This document shows, piece by piece, positions 34,151-42,977 of a DNA stretch of 46,740 nucleotides. Positions within the stretch are counted from its first letter, which is position 1; every line of letters starts with the position of its first letter. The notes beneath the pieces were generated by a model. The model ran no database searches, was not told where the DNA came from, and saw only the letters and a program-made list of their open reading frames with translations. The DNA is taken from contig NZ_JYKS01000055.1 of NCBI RefSeq assembly GCF_000935045.1, positions 1 to 46,740 on the forward strand. The letters are read 5' to 3'. The stretch is from Pseudomonas sp. 10-1B (GTDB lineage Bacteria; Pseudomonadota; Gammaproteobacteria; Pseudomonadales; Pseudomonadaceae). Position numbers and translations under genes: made by a program.

Positions 34151-34891
34151 GGATTCCTCTTCATCAATGGTAATGAGGGTACCCGGACCCTCCTTGAAGC
34201 TGTGCAGCACGCGCAGCGGAACGTTGTACTTGCCGGCGAACTCCACCGAACGGATCTGCAGCACCTTGGAACCGAGGCTGGCCATTTCCAGCATCTCTTC
34301 GAAGGTGATCTTCTCCAGGCGCTTGGCCTGTGGCACGACGCGCGGATCGGTGGTGTAGACACCATCGACATCGGTGTAGATCTGGCACTCGTCAGCCTTC
34401 AGCGCCGCCGCCAGGGCCACGCCAGTGGTGTCGGAGCCACCACGGCCCAAGGTAGTGATGCTGCCGTGCTCGTCGACGCCCTGGAAGCCCGCGACCACGA
34501 CCACGCGGCCTTCCTTGAGGTCGGCACGAATCTTCTGGTCGTCGATCTGCAGGATGCGCGCCTTGTTGTGCGCGCTGTCGGTGAGAATGCGCACCTGGTT
34601 ACCGGTGTAGGACACCGCTGGCACACCACGCTTGATCAAGGCCATGGTCAGCAGGGCAATGGTGACCTGCTCACCGGTCGACACGATCACGTCCAGTTCA
34701 CGCGGAACCGGCTTATCGGTGATCTGCTTGGCCAGGTCGATCAGACGATTGGTTTCACCGCTCATGGCCGACAGTACAACCACCAGGTCGTCGCCCGCCT
34801 CACGGTGTTTCTTGACCTTTTCGGCTACCTGCTCGATCCGTTCGATGGAACCGACAGAGGTGCCGCCAAATTTCTGTACGATCAACGCCAT
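33656..34891 (-). CDS. lysC: Aspartate kinase LysC
   Basis: LysC phosphorylates aspartate, the first step to lysine, threonine, methionine and diaminopimelate. The 411-residue protein has the N-terminal kinase domain with KFGGTSV (7-13) and GFQGVDEHGSITTLGRGGSD, and two C-terminal ACT domains (about 265-411) for feedback control. Length and layout match the class with overlapping alpha and beta subunits. An internal ATG with its own ribosome site is at 34150. It lies downstream of alaS on the same strand. Confidence 0.96.
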   Translation of the reverse strand: MALIVQKFGGTSVGSIERIEQVAEKVKKHREAGDDLVVVLSAMSGETNRLIDLAKQITDKPVPRELDVIVSTGEQVTIALLTMALIKRGVPAVSYTGNQVRILTDSAHNKARILQIDDQKIRADLKEGRVVVVAGFQGVDEHGSITTLGRGGSDTTGVALAAALKADECQIYTDVDGVYTTDPRVVPQAKRLEKITFEEMLEMASLGSKVLQIRSVEFAGKYNVPLRVLHSFKEGPGTLITIDEEESMEQPIISGIAFNRDEAKLTIRGVPDTPGVAFKILGPISASNIEVDMIVQNVAHDNTTDFTFTVHRNEYEKAQSVLENTAREIGAREVIGDTKIAKVSIVGVGMRSHAGVASRMFEALAKESINIQMISTSEIKVSVVIEEKYLELAVRALHTAFELDAPARQGE

Positions 34892-34937
34892 TTCAATGGT
34901 GCCTCAGCCCATACAGGGCCCCAAAAAACAATCCAAC

Positions 34938-34974
34938 ATGGGGCAGCCGACGACTAGACCGTCGGCCGCCCCAT
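34938..34974 (-). terminator. Terminator-like hairpin after alaS
   Basis: ATGGGGC and CGACG blocks pair around an ACTAGA loop, giving a long stem with one internal mismatch directly after the alaS stop. GTTGGATTGTTTTTT follows on the minus strand. It probably reduces readthrough into lysC. Confidence 0.65.
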
Positions 34975-34975
34975 C

Positions 34976-37600
34976 TCAAAGTCCCTGCTCTGCGAATGGC
35001 ACGGCCAGCGCCAGGGCCTGGTCCAGCGCAGCGACGTCGACGCCACCACCCTGGGCCATGTCCGGACGGCCACCGCCCTTGCCACCCACTGCCGCAGCGG
35101 CTTGTTTCATCAGATCGCCAGCCTTGAGTTGGCCGGAGAGGTCCTTGGTCACACCGGCCACCAGCACGACCTTGCCCTCATGCTCGCTGCCCAGCAGGAT
35201 CACTGCGTGGCCGAGCTTGTTCTTCAGCTGATCGACCAGGGCCAGCAGGGCCTTGCCGTCCTGCCCATCCAGGCGGGCGGCGAGGACCTTGGCACCCTTG
35301 ACCTCAACGGCCGCGTTGGAGAGATCGTCCCCGGCGGCGCTGGCGGCCTTGGCCTGCAGCTGTTCCAGCTGCTTCTCCAGCTGGCGGTTGCGCTCGAGCA
35401 CAGCCGACAGCTTGTCGATCAGGTTGTCACGGTTACCTTTCACCAGTTGCGCGGCTTCCTTGACCTGCTCTTCGGCAGCGTTCAGGTAAGCCAGCGCAGC
35501 GGCGCCGGTCACCGCTTCGATACGGCGCACGCCAGAGGCCACGCCGCCTTCGCTGATGATCTTGAACAGGCTGATGTCACCGGTGCGCTTGGCGTGGATA
35601 CCGCCGCACAGCTCCACCGAGAAATCGCCGCCCATGCTCAGCACACGCACGGTGTCGCCGTACTTCTCGCCGAACAGCGCCATGGCGCCCTTGGCCTTGG
35701 CGGTTTCGATGTCGGTCAGTTCGGTTTCAACGGCAGTGTTCTTGCGCACTTCGCGGTTGACGATGTCTTCCAGGGCCTTGATCTGCTCCGGTTTCACCGC
35801 CTCGAAGTGGCTGAAGTCGAAACGCAGGCGCTGGCTGTCGACCAGCGAGCCCTTCTGCTGTACATGCTCGCCCAGCACCTGACGCAGCGCTTCGTGCAGC
35901 AGGTGAGTGGCGGAGTGGTTCAGCGAGGTGGCGTGCTGCACTTCGGCATCGACCTTGGCCTCGACTGGCGAACCGATCACCAGCGCACCGCTGGCGACCA
36001 CGCCGTGGTGCAGGAATGCGCCGCCGGTCTTGGTGGTATCGCGCACGTCGAAGCGTGCAGCGCCAGCCTGCAGGAAGCCGGTGTCACCTACCTGGCCACC
36101 GGATTCGGCGTAGAACGGCGTACGGTCGAGCACCACTACGCCCTGCTCGCCTTCACCCAGCTGGTCGACCGCCTGGCCGTCCTTGTACAGGGCGATGATC
36201 TTGCCCTGGCCTTCGGTAGCGTCGTAGCCGAGGAATTCGGTGGCGCTGTCGACCTTGACCAGGCTGTTGTAGTCCATGCCGAAGGCACTGGCGGAACGGG
36301 CACGCTCACGCTGGGCGTCCATTTCGCGCTCGAAGCCGGCTTCGTCGATGGTCAGCTCGCGCTCACGGGCGATATCCGCAGTCAGGTCCATCGGGAAGCC
36401 GTAGGTGTCGTACAGCTTGAACACCACGTCGCCCGGCACCACGTCGCCTTTCAGCTGGGCCAGGTCCTGCTCGAGGATGCGCAGGCCCTGCTCCAGGGTC
36501 TTGGCGAACTGCTCCTCTTCAGCCTTGAGCACGCGCTCGATGTGCGCCTGCTGGCTTTTCAGCTCAGGGAAGGCCTCGCCCATTTCGGCGACCAGTGCAG
36601 CGACGATCTGGTAGAAGAAGCTACCCTTGGCGCCCAGCTTGTTGCCGTGGCGGCACGCACGGCGAATGATGCGGCGCAGCACATAGCCGCGGCCTTCGTT
36701 GGACGGCAGCACGCCATCAGCGATCAGGAAGCCGCACGAGCGGATGTGGTCGGCGACCACTTTCAGCGAGGCCTGGCCGTCATTGCTGCAACCGATGGCC
36801 TTGGCCGCGGCGGCCAGCAGGTTCTGGAACAGGTCGATCTCGTAGTTCGAGTGCACGTGCTGCAGCACGGCGCTGACGCGCTCCAGGCCCATGCCGGTGT
36901 CCACCGACGGCGCTGGCAGCGGGTGCAGCACGCCGTCGGCAGTGCGGTTGAACTGCATGAAGACGTTGTTCCAGATCTCGATGTAGCGGTCACCGTCTTC
37001 TTCCGGCGAGCCGGGTGGGCCGCCCCAGATGTCCGGGCCGTGGTCGTAGAAGATCTCGGTGCACGGGCCGCACGGGCCGGTGTCGCCCATGGTCCAGAAG
37101 TTGTCCGAGGCGTACGGGGCGCCCTTGTTGTCGCCGATGCGCACCATGCGCTCGGCTGGCACGCCGACTTCCTTGGTCCAGATGTCGTACGCTTCGTCGT
37201 CAGTGGCGTAAACCGTGACCCAGAGCTTTTCCTTGGGCAGGTTCAGCCATTTTTCCGAGGTCAGGAAGGTCCAGGCGAAGGTGATTGCGTCGCGCTTGAA
37301 ATAGTCGCCGAAGCTGAAGTTGCCCAGCATTTCGAAGAAGGTGTGGTGACGCGCGGTGTAACCGACGTTTTCCAGGTCGTTGTGCTTGCCACCGGCGCGC
37401 ACGCACTTCTGGCTGCTGACGGCACGGGTGTAGGCACGCTTCTCCGCGCCGAGGAAGCAGTCCTTGAACTGGTTCATGCCTGCGTTGGTGAACAGCAGGG
37501 TCGGGTCGTTGTTCGGAATCAGCGAACTGGAGGCGACTCGGGTATGGCCCTGCTCTTCGAAGAAGCGAAGGAAGGCTTCACGGATTTCTGCGCTTTTCAT
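34976..37600 (-). CDS. alaS: Alanyl-tRNA synthetase
   Basis: AlaRS charges tRNA-Ala. The ATG at 37600 (MKSAEIREAFLRFFEEQGH) gives 874 residues, the usual bacterial length; the frame is open 67 codons further upstream but crosses the promoter. The class II aminoacylation domain (about 1-440), the editing domain with HSATHLLHEAL and CGGIHAKRTGD, and the C-terminal oligomerisation region (about 700-874; GRPDMAQGGG) are visible. lysC follows after 84 nt. Confidence 0.98.
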   Translation of the reverse strand: MKSAEIREAFLRFFEEQGHTRVASSSLIPNNDPTLLFTNAGMNQFKDCFLGAEKRAYTRAVSSQKCVRAGGKHNDLENVGYTARHHTFFEMLGNFSFGDYFKRDAITFAWTFLTSEKWLNLPKEKLWVTVYATDDEAYDIWTKEVGVPAERMVRIGDNKGAPYASDNFWTMGDTGPCGPCTEIFYDHGPDIWGGPPGSPEEDGDRYIEIWNNVFMQFNRTADGVLHPLPAPSVDTGMGLERVSAVLQHVHSNYEIDLFQNLLAAAAKAIGCSNDGQASLKVVADHIRSCGFLIADGVLPSNEGRGYVLRRIIRRACRHGNKLGAKGSFFYQIVAALVAEMGEAFPELKSQQAHIERVLKAEEEQFAKTLEQGLRILEQDLAQLKGDVVPGDVVFKLYDTYGFPMDLTADIARERELTIDEAGFEREMDAQRERARSASAFGMDYNSLVKVDSATEFLGYDATEGQGKIIALYKDGQAVDQLGEGEQGVVVLDRTPFYAESGGQVGDTGFLQAGAARFDVRDTTKTGGAFLHHGVVASGALVIGSPVEAKVDAEVQHATSLNHSATHLLHEALRQVLGEHVQQKGSLVDSQRLRFDFSHFEAVKPEQIKALEDIVNREVRKNTAVETELTDIETAKAKGAMALFGEKYGDTVRVLSMGGDFSVELCGGIHAKRTGDISLFKIISEGGVASGVRRIEAVTGAAALAYLNAAEEQVKEAAQLVKGNRDNLIDKLSAVLERNRQLEKQLEQLQAKAASAAGDDLSNAAVEVKGAKVLAARLDGQDGKALLALVDQLKNKLGHAVILLGSEHEGKVVLVAGVTKDLSGQLKAGDLMKQAAAAVGGKGGGRPDMAQGGGVDVAALDQALALAVPFAEQGL

Positions 37601-37667
37601 AGGTTCTTCCACGGAAACGGCGGCCCTGTTGGGCAAACGCGTCGACGAAACGACGGCAAAGGGCCGC

Positions 37668-37673
37668 ATTATA
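37668..37673 (-). promoter_or_regulatory. Possible -10 element of alaS
   Basis: TATAAT on the minus strand about 70 nt upstream of the alaS ATG. No good -35 is found 17 nt before it. Confidence 0.35.
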
Positions 37674-37856
37674 TCGGTCCTGCAATCTCGATGCAGTGTG
37701 TTTATACGATAGAAACCGTCGTTTGGGCGGTTTTTCGGGCTATGCAAACGAAAACGACATGACCGGATGCTAAATCCTGGGTTTCGCCACTGGCAAGCCA
37801 ATTACCGCTCATGAGGAGGGAAAATGGAACAGGCGGTGCATTAAAGGGTTTTCATC

Positions 37857-37970
37857 ATGGATGGGATCCGAAACCCCGTAGCACGATGGCTGATCATTGC
37901 ACCCTACATATATGCAGCCTTGCAGGCTTTGCACCCACCTAATCTGGCCAACCACTCAACCAGCAGGTGA
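37857..37970 (+). CDS. Possible 37-residue ORF coupled to the orphan gene
   Basis: ATG at 37857 with AGGG 8 nt upstream opens a 37-codon frame. The middle is hydrophobic (WLIIAPYIYAALQAL), so the product could be a small membrane peptide. Its TGA overlaps the ATG of the next gene as TGATG, a usual sign of translational coupling. I do not recognise it. Another frame is also open over part of this stretch, so chance cannot be excluded. Confidence 0.3.
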   Translation: MDGIRNPVARWLIIAPYIYAALQALHPPNLANHSTSR

Positions 37971-38812
37971 TGCACATGGCAACCCCCGCAATAACTGCAC
38001 AGCACATAGACGGAAATGACAAAAGCAAGTCGGCCGGCTTCGGCGAGATGGATGAGGCTATCGCCTATGATGATCCCGCCGAATCAGCGCTCGGGGCGTC
38101 TCGCGTCTACTTCAATTTCGAGCTCTTCGACCTCTACAAATCACCCGTCATACACATACAGCGTCGGCTAATCGATGCCATGGACGGCGAGGCAGTCGTC
38201 GGCAGCATTGACGAACTTCTTGTCTGGCTGAACACCACCGATGTGAAGTTGCGCCAAGACAGCAACATTACGCTCGAGGTCGACGGGCAACCCTTCACGA
38301 TCCAGCCAGCCTCTTCTGAGCAACGGCTTCATTTACTGTTCGTGGCTGCAGAGGCCCCTGCAGGCATAGGCCAAGGCGTCGATTACCCTGTGCGCGTGGA
38401 CGGTAACGCGAGCCGCGACAACCTTTTCGAGATCACCGCGTTCGAGCACCTGTTCCTCTATGGCACACCGCAGTTCCAGGCACGGGTATTCGAACAACTG
38501 GCGTTGCTGCCTGGCTATCCCGAGCTAAAACGGTTATTGGACAAGGCGCGCCAGCAGTACGCCAACGTGCCGGATATCGTACTCATGCAGTGCTATACCG
38601 GCCCGCTGCAACAGGGACCTGGCTTTGACCTGCAGGGCGTGATCCCGGCCAAGTATTCCCACCTGCTACCCGGCGACTATACCGCCGTACTTTACGACCC
38701 CTACGATGCAAACGGCCTCGACGGGCTGACCACGCTGACAAGAATGCTGCAAGAGGTTTACAACGCGCTAGCGCCAGACAGCTTGATCCCAACCCCGACG
38801 CCGGGCGATTGA
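37970..38812 (+). CDS. Hypothetical protein of unknown family
   Basis: I do not recognise this protein. The ATG at 37970 (in TGATG) gives 280 residues; an ATG two codons on has AGCAGG 9 nt upstream and is also plausible. There is no signal peptide or clear membrane segment. The sequence is acidic, with a disordered N terminus (about 1-45), a folded middle (about 55-110, FELFDLYKSPVIHIQRRLID), and a helical part with FEHLFLYGTPQFQARVFEQL. It lies alone on the plus strand between alaS and astE, both minus, ends 5 nt before the astE stop, and its codon use looks less GC-biased than its neighbours. It may be an acquired gene. Confidence 0.65.
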   Translation: MHMATPAITAQHIDGNDKSKSAGFGEMDEAIAYDDPAESALGASRVYFNFELFDLYKSPVIHIQRRLIDAMDGEAVVGSIDELLVWLNTTDVKLRQDSNITLEVDGQPFTIQPASSEQRLHLLFVAAEAPAGIGQGVDYPVRVDGNASRDNLFEITAFEHLFLYGTPQFQARVFEQLALLPGYPELKRLLDKARQQYANVPDIVLMQCYTGPLQQGPGFDLQGVIPAKYSHLLPGDYTAVLYDPYDANGLDGLTTLTRMLQEVYNALAPDSLIPTPTPGD

Positions 38813-38817
38813 ACGCC

Positions 38818-39825
38818 TCATGACAAGCTGCGCCCTTCATCGGGCACGATGAGAATCCCCGCCCTGAGGCCATTCCTGACCTTGGGGTTGGGGAAGATGA
38901 TGCGTGCGCCCTCTTCCTCGACCACCCAGCGCATCTCGGCCAGGTCTTCAGCCAGCAGGTAGCCCTTGCTCAGCTCGGAAAAGTTCTCGATGTCCGCCGG
39001 CAGGTGCAGGTGGAAGCTGTCGCTGTGCTTGATGATTTCACGGGAAACACTGAACAGCTGCAGGCCATCCAGCGAGATTTCATCCTCTGGCTCGGTAGCT
39101 TCGATGATGCTGATCAGGCGCTCTTCCAGCTTGTCGAGGTTGACCTGCTCGTTCTGGCCGAACGGGCGAGCCTTGCCCAGTTCCAGGGTGAAAGCCTCAG
39201 CATCCAGCTGTTCGTAGGTAAAGGCGCTGAAGGTGATGGAGGACTTGCTTTGCAGCAACACCGCTTCCATGCCCGCCGCCGCCAGGCGCGCCAGTTCGCG
39301 ACGGGAATGCTTGCGCCCCTCTTTATAGGGATACAAGGCAAATTGCTCGATCTTCGAACCACGGATGGCAGTATGCAGGTCGTAATGCAGGCGGCTGCGC
39401 CCCGGTTGACTGAAGAACACCCGGGCGAACTGTTCCAGCTCGGCGGCACGCAATGCCTCGAAGCCACTGGACAGCTCGTGGCGACCGTTGAACAGGCGGT
39501 TGATGTCCTGCTCGATGAAGCGCTCACCCTTGCGGATCGCCACCGGGTTGCCGAACAGGAACAGCACCCGCGCCTTGGGTTTGATCTTGCCGTTGGCCAC
39601 GCCATGCAGCAGCCGTTCGAGCAACTCGATCGGCGCGGTTTCGTTGCCGTGGATGCCGGCGGACAATAGCAAGTCCAGCCCACAATCGTCGTTTTCAGCC
39701 GGGCGCACTTCGAGCGCGCCCTCCCCCAGCCAGCGCAAACGCGCGCCCTTGGGTGTCACTTGGGTCTTCTCGGCCGGTTCGTGATCGGTGAGGGTCAGCT
39801 CAAGCAATTTGCCAAGGGCGAGCAT
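38818..39825 (-). CDS. astE: Succinylglutamate desuccinylase AstE
   Basis: AstE releases succinate and glutamate from N-succinylglutamate, the last step of the arginine succinyltransferase pathway. The ATG at 39825 (MLALGKLLELTL) gives 335 residues, typical of Pseudomonas. Zinc ligands His59 and Glu62 lie in GIHGNETAPIE, a third in HYDLHTAIRGS, and the catalytic Glu in FTLELGKARPFG. It is the last gene of the ast operon, 10 nt after the small His-rich gene. The enzyme is M14-carboxypeptidase-like. Confidence 0.96.
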   Translation of the reverse strand: MLALGKLLELTLTDHEPAEKTQVTPKGARLRWLGEGALEVRPAENDDCGLDLLLSAGIHGNETAPIELLERLLHGVANGKIKPKARVLFLFGNPVAIRKGERFIEQDINRLFNGRHELSSGFEALRAAELEQFARVFFSQPGRSRLHYDLHTAIRGSKIEQFALYPYKEGRKHSRRELARLAAAGMEAVLLQSKSSITFSAFTYEQLDAEAFTLELGKARPFGQNEQVNLDKLEERLISIIEATEPEDEISLDGLQLFSVSREIIKHSDSFHLHLPADIENFSELSKGYLLAEDLAEMRWVVEEEGARIIFPNPKVRNGLRAGILIVPDEGRSLS

Positions 39826-39835
39826 AGGGACTTCC

Positions 39836-40126
39836 TTAGTGGTGGTGGCCGCAGTCGGGGCCATGGACGTGATCGTCGTCTTCGCCAACCTCGGCCGGCT
39901 CCATTTCCAGTTGCAGGCTGACCAGGTTGGTGGCCATCGGGCGCAGCAGCAGGTTGGCGTACTCGGTGTCGTCTTCCTCGACATCCACGCCAATCAGCAG
40001 CTGGCCACGGCCGTCCTGCTGAATCCACACTTCCTTGCCTTGCCAGACCACGGCAAAGCGAGTGCAGGAAGTTTCCAGCTGGGTGCCGTCTTCATCTTCG
40101 AGGATCAGGCGCAGGGCGTCGGTCAT
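39836..40126 (-). CDS. Small protein with His-rich C terminus in the ast operon
   Basis: I do not recognise a characterised family; homologues in Pseudomonas have sometimes been labelled topoisomerase II without basis, as I recall. The ATG at 40126 gives 96 residues. The body (about 1-75) looks like a small beta-rich domain (RFAVVWQGKEVWIQQDGRGQ), and the tail DDDHVHGPDCGHHH has five His and one Cys, a pattern suited to binding Zn or Ni. It lies 14 nt after astB and 10 nt before astE, so it is co-transcribed. Since AstE is a zinc enzyme, a metal-handling role is an untested idea. Confidence 0.8.
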   Translation of the reverse strand: MTDALRLILEDEDGTQLETSCTRFAVVWQGKEVWIQQDGRGQLLIGVDVEEDDTEYANLLLRPMATNLVSLQLEMEPAEVGEDDDHVHGPDCGHHH

Positions 40127-40140
40127 TGCAAAGTCTCTCT

Positions 40141-41490
40141 TCAAGGTTGGCGTTGGAACGGATACACCGAGCCCAACTTCAGGATCTGGGTCAATTCGTC
40201 CAGTGCTGTGCGGCACTCCAGCAGCAGTTGCGGGTCGGCCAGGTCCGCTTCGCCAAGGCGATCGCGGTAGTGCTTGTCGACCCACTGCAGCAGGGTGTCG
40301 TACAGCGAGGCGGTCATGATAACGCCTTGGTTGACCGCCGCCAGTTCCGTTTCCTTCAAGGCCACGCGCAAACGCAGGCAAGCCGGGCCACCGCCGTTCT
40401 GCATACTCTGCTTGAGGTCGAACACCTTGACCTCCTTCACCGGGCCGCCGTGGCTGGTCAGCTGGCCCAGGTAGGCCCAGACCCGCTCATTGTTGCGGCA
40501 CTCTTCCGGCACCACCAGCAGCATGGAGCCGTCGTCGCGGCTGAGCAGTTGGCTGTTGAACAGGTAGGAACGCACCGCGTCCTCCACCGTCACCGCTGCC
40601 CGTGGCACGCAGATGGCCTGGAAGTTGCCACCCTTGCTGGCCAGTTTAGCTCGCAGCTGGCCAAGTACCGCGTCGGTCTCGAGGAACGCATCCTCGTGGT
40701 AGAACAGCACTTCACCGTTACCCACCGAAATCACGTCATTGTGGAACACGCCCTGATCGATCACCGCCGGGTTCTGTTGAGCGTAGACCACACCGTCATC
40801 GCTCAGGCCATGCAGCCGGGCCACGGCCTGCGAAGCCTCGAGGGTTTGCCGGGCCGGGTACTTCTGCGGCGCCGGGTAGCGGCTGTCGAAGGCACTGCGG
40901 CCGTAGACGAAGAATTCCACGCCAGCCTCGCCATAGGCGCGGCAGAAGCGCGTGTGGTTGGCCGCGCCCTCGTCACCGAACTGTGCCACGGCAGGCAGCG
41001 CCGCGTGGTGGGCAAAGTGTTTCTCGTTGTTGAACATGGCACCCAGCACACGGCTGGTGGTCGGGTGTTCGATGCTGCGGTGGTATTTGCAGTTGAGGTT
41101 GGCAGCGGTGAAGTGCACGCGGCCATCGGCAGTGTCGGCACTGGGGCTGACCGTAGCAGCGTTGGCCACCCACATGCTCGAGGCCGAGCAACTGGCCACC
41201 AGCAGCGGCATGGCCTCCTTGGCGGCGCGCTGGATCACTTCGGCATCGCTGCCGCTGAAGCCCAGACGGCGCAGTGCGGCCACGTCCGGGCGCTCCTGCG
41301 GCGCCAGCACACCCTGCTTGAAGCCCATGTCAGCCAGCGCTTTCATCTTCGCCAGGCCTTGGCGCGCGGCCTCACGCGGGTTGGATCCCTGCTGGCTGTT
41401 GCTCTGCGAAGCCACGTTGCCATAGGACAGGCCGCCGTAGTTGTGGGTAGGCCCCACCAGGCCATCAAAATTCACTTCATAGGATTTCAT
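40141..41490 (-). CDS. astB: N-succinylarginine dihydrolase AstB
   Basis: AstB hydrolyses N2-succinylarginine to succinylornithine, two ammonia and CO2. The 449-residue protein begins MKSYEVNFDGLVGPTHNYGG and has the amidinotransferase-fold active-site segments FHNDVISVGN and NGGGPACLRLRV (catalytic Cys). Length matches the family (about 447). It follows astD by 23 nt and precedes the small His-rich gene. Confidence 0.97.
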   Translation of the reverse strand: MKSYEVNFDGLVGPTHNYGGLSYGNVASQSNSQQGSNPREAARQGLAKMKALADMGFKQGVLAPQERPDVAALRRLGFSGSDAEVIQRAAKEAMPLLVASCSASSMWVANAATVSPSADTADGRVHFTAANLNCKYHRSIEHPTTSRVLGAMFNNEKHFAHHAALPAVAQFGDEGAANHTRFCRAYGEAGVEFFVYGRSAFDSRYPAPQKYPARQTLEASQAVARLHGLSDDGVVYAQQNPAVIDQGVFHNDVISVGNGEVLFYHEDAFLETDAVLGQLRAKLASKGGNFQAICVPRAAVTVEDAVRSYLFNSQLLSRDDGSMLLVVPEECRNNERVWAYLGQLTSHGGPVKEVKVFDLKQSMQNGGGPACLRLRVALKETELAAVNQGVIMTASLYDTLLQWVDKHYRDRLGEADLADPQLLLECRTALDELTQILKLGSVYPFQRQP

Positions 41491-41513
41491 CGGCTAGGCT
41501 CCGTGACCTGTTG

Positions 41514-42977
41514 TTATAGGGTGACGCCCGGCGTCAGGGTCGCCGGCAAGGCAAGGCTGGCGGTCTCCAGCGAAGCCACGGGGTAAGCGCAGTAGTCAGC
41601 CGCGTAATAGGCACTGGCGCGGTGGTTGCCACTGGCACCCACGCCACCGAACGGCGCGCTGCTGGCGGCACCAGTCAGCTGCTTGTTCCAGTTGACGATG
41701 CCGGCCCGGCTGCGCAGCCAGAAGTACTGGTAGCGGGCGCGCGAGTCGGACAACAAGCCGGCAGCCAGGCCGTACTGGGTGCTGTTGGCCTCATCGATGG
41801 CGGCATCGAAGTCGGTGTAGCGGATTACCTGCAGCAGCGGGCCGAAGAACTCTTCGTCCGGGCGCTCGGCCACGGCGGTGACATCGACGATGCCCGGTGT
41901 CAGCAGCGCGGCATCGGCCTGCGGCTGGGTCATTTCCAGCAGCTTCACGCCACCTTTGGCGGCCAGTTCGGCCTGGGCCGCAATCAGCGCCCGCGCCGCC
42001 TGCAGGGAAATCACCGAGCCCATGAACGGCGCCGGCTGCTCATCGAACGCCCCGACCGTGATGGTTTTGCACACCTCGACCAGGCGCGCGATCAGCGCAT
42101 CGCCCCAGGCACCTTGCGGCACCAGCAGGCGCCGGGCGCAGGTACAGCGCTGGCCGGCAGAAATGAACGCCGACTGGATAATGGTGTACACCGCCGCATC
42201 GATGTCCTTGACCTCGTCGACCACCAGCGGGTTGTTGCCGCCCATTTCCAGGGCCAGGATCTTGTCCGGCCGGCCAGCGAATTGCTGGTGCAGCAAGTTG
42301 CCGGTGCGGCTGGAACCGGTGAAGAACAGGCCATCGATACCTGGGTTGGCGGCCAGCGCCACACCGGTTTCACGTGCGCCCTGCACCAGGTTCAGCACGC
42401 CCGCCGGCAGGCCGGCGGCGATCCAGCAGTTGACGGTCAGCTCGGCGACCTTGGGGGTCAGCTCGCTGGGCTTGAACACCACGCAGTTGCCTGCCAGCAG
42501 CGCCGGCACAATGTGGCCGTTGGGCAGGTGGCCGGGGAAGTTGTAGGGGCCGAACACCGCCACCACGCCGTGGGGCTTGTGCCGTAGCACCGCCGTGGCA
42601 TCGGCCAGCGGGCCGCTCTTTTCGCCGGTGCGCTCGCGGTAGCTTTGTACCGAGATCGCTACCTTGTTGATCATGCTGGTAACTTCGGTGGCCGACTCCC
42701 ACAGCGGCTTGCCGGTTTCCTCGCCAATGCACTGGGCCATGGCTTCGGCATGCGCCTTGAGCTGCGCAGCGAACTTTTCCAGCACATCGATACGCGCTTC
42801 CAGGCTCAATTGCGCCCAGGCCGGGAAGGCTTGGCGCGCAGCCTGCACGGCGGCGTCCACCTGGCTGGCGTCAGCGCCCTGCCCTTGCCAGACCACGGCC
42901 TGCGTCACCGGGTTCAGCGACTGCAGCGCTTCGCCCTGGCCGGCCTGCCAACTGCCTGCGATGTAATGCGTGGTCAT
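41514..42977 (-). CDS. astD: Succinylglutamate semialdehyde dehydrogenase AstD
   Basis: AstD oxidises N-succinylglutamate semialdehyde with NAD+. The 487-residue protein has aldehyde dehydrogenase motifs: FTGSSRTG in the Rossmann part, ALEMGGNNPL with the general-base Glu, and SAGQRCTCARR with the catalytic Cys. Its ATG directly precedes the aruG stop in reading order (no gap), so translation is coupled. Confidence 0.97.
   Translation of the reverse strand: MTTHYIAGSWQAGQGEALQSLNPVTQAVVWQGQGADASQVDAAVQAARQAFPAWAQLSLEARIDVLEKFAAQLKAHAEAMAQCIGEETGKPLWESATEVTSMINKVAISVQSYRERTGEKSGPLADATAVLRHKPHGVVAVFGPYNFPGHLPNGHIVPALLAGNCVVFKPSELTPKVAELTVNCWIAAGLPAGVLNLVQGARETGVALAANPGIDGLFFTGSSRTGNLLHQQFAGRPDKILALEMGGNNPLVVDEVKDIDAAVYTIIQSAFISAGQRCTCARRLLVPQGAWGDALIARLVEVCKTITVGAFDEQPAPFMGSVISLQAARALIAAQAELAAKGGVKLLEMTQPQADAALLTPGIVDVTAVAERPDEEFFGPLLQVIRYTDFDAAIDEANSTQYGLAAGLLSDSRARYQYFWLRSRAGIVNWNKQLTGAASSAPFGGVGASGNHRASAYYAADYCAYPVASLETASLALPATLTPGVTL

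Noticed and set aside
35102..37762. 886-codon open frame on the plus strand across alaS
   Set aside because: It is antisense to a complete alaS and has no recognisable motif.
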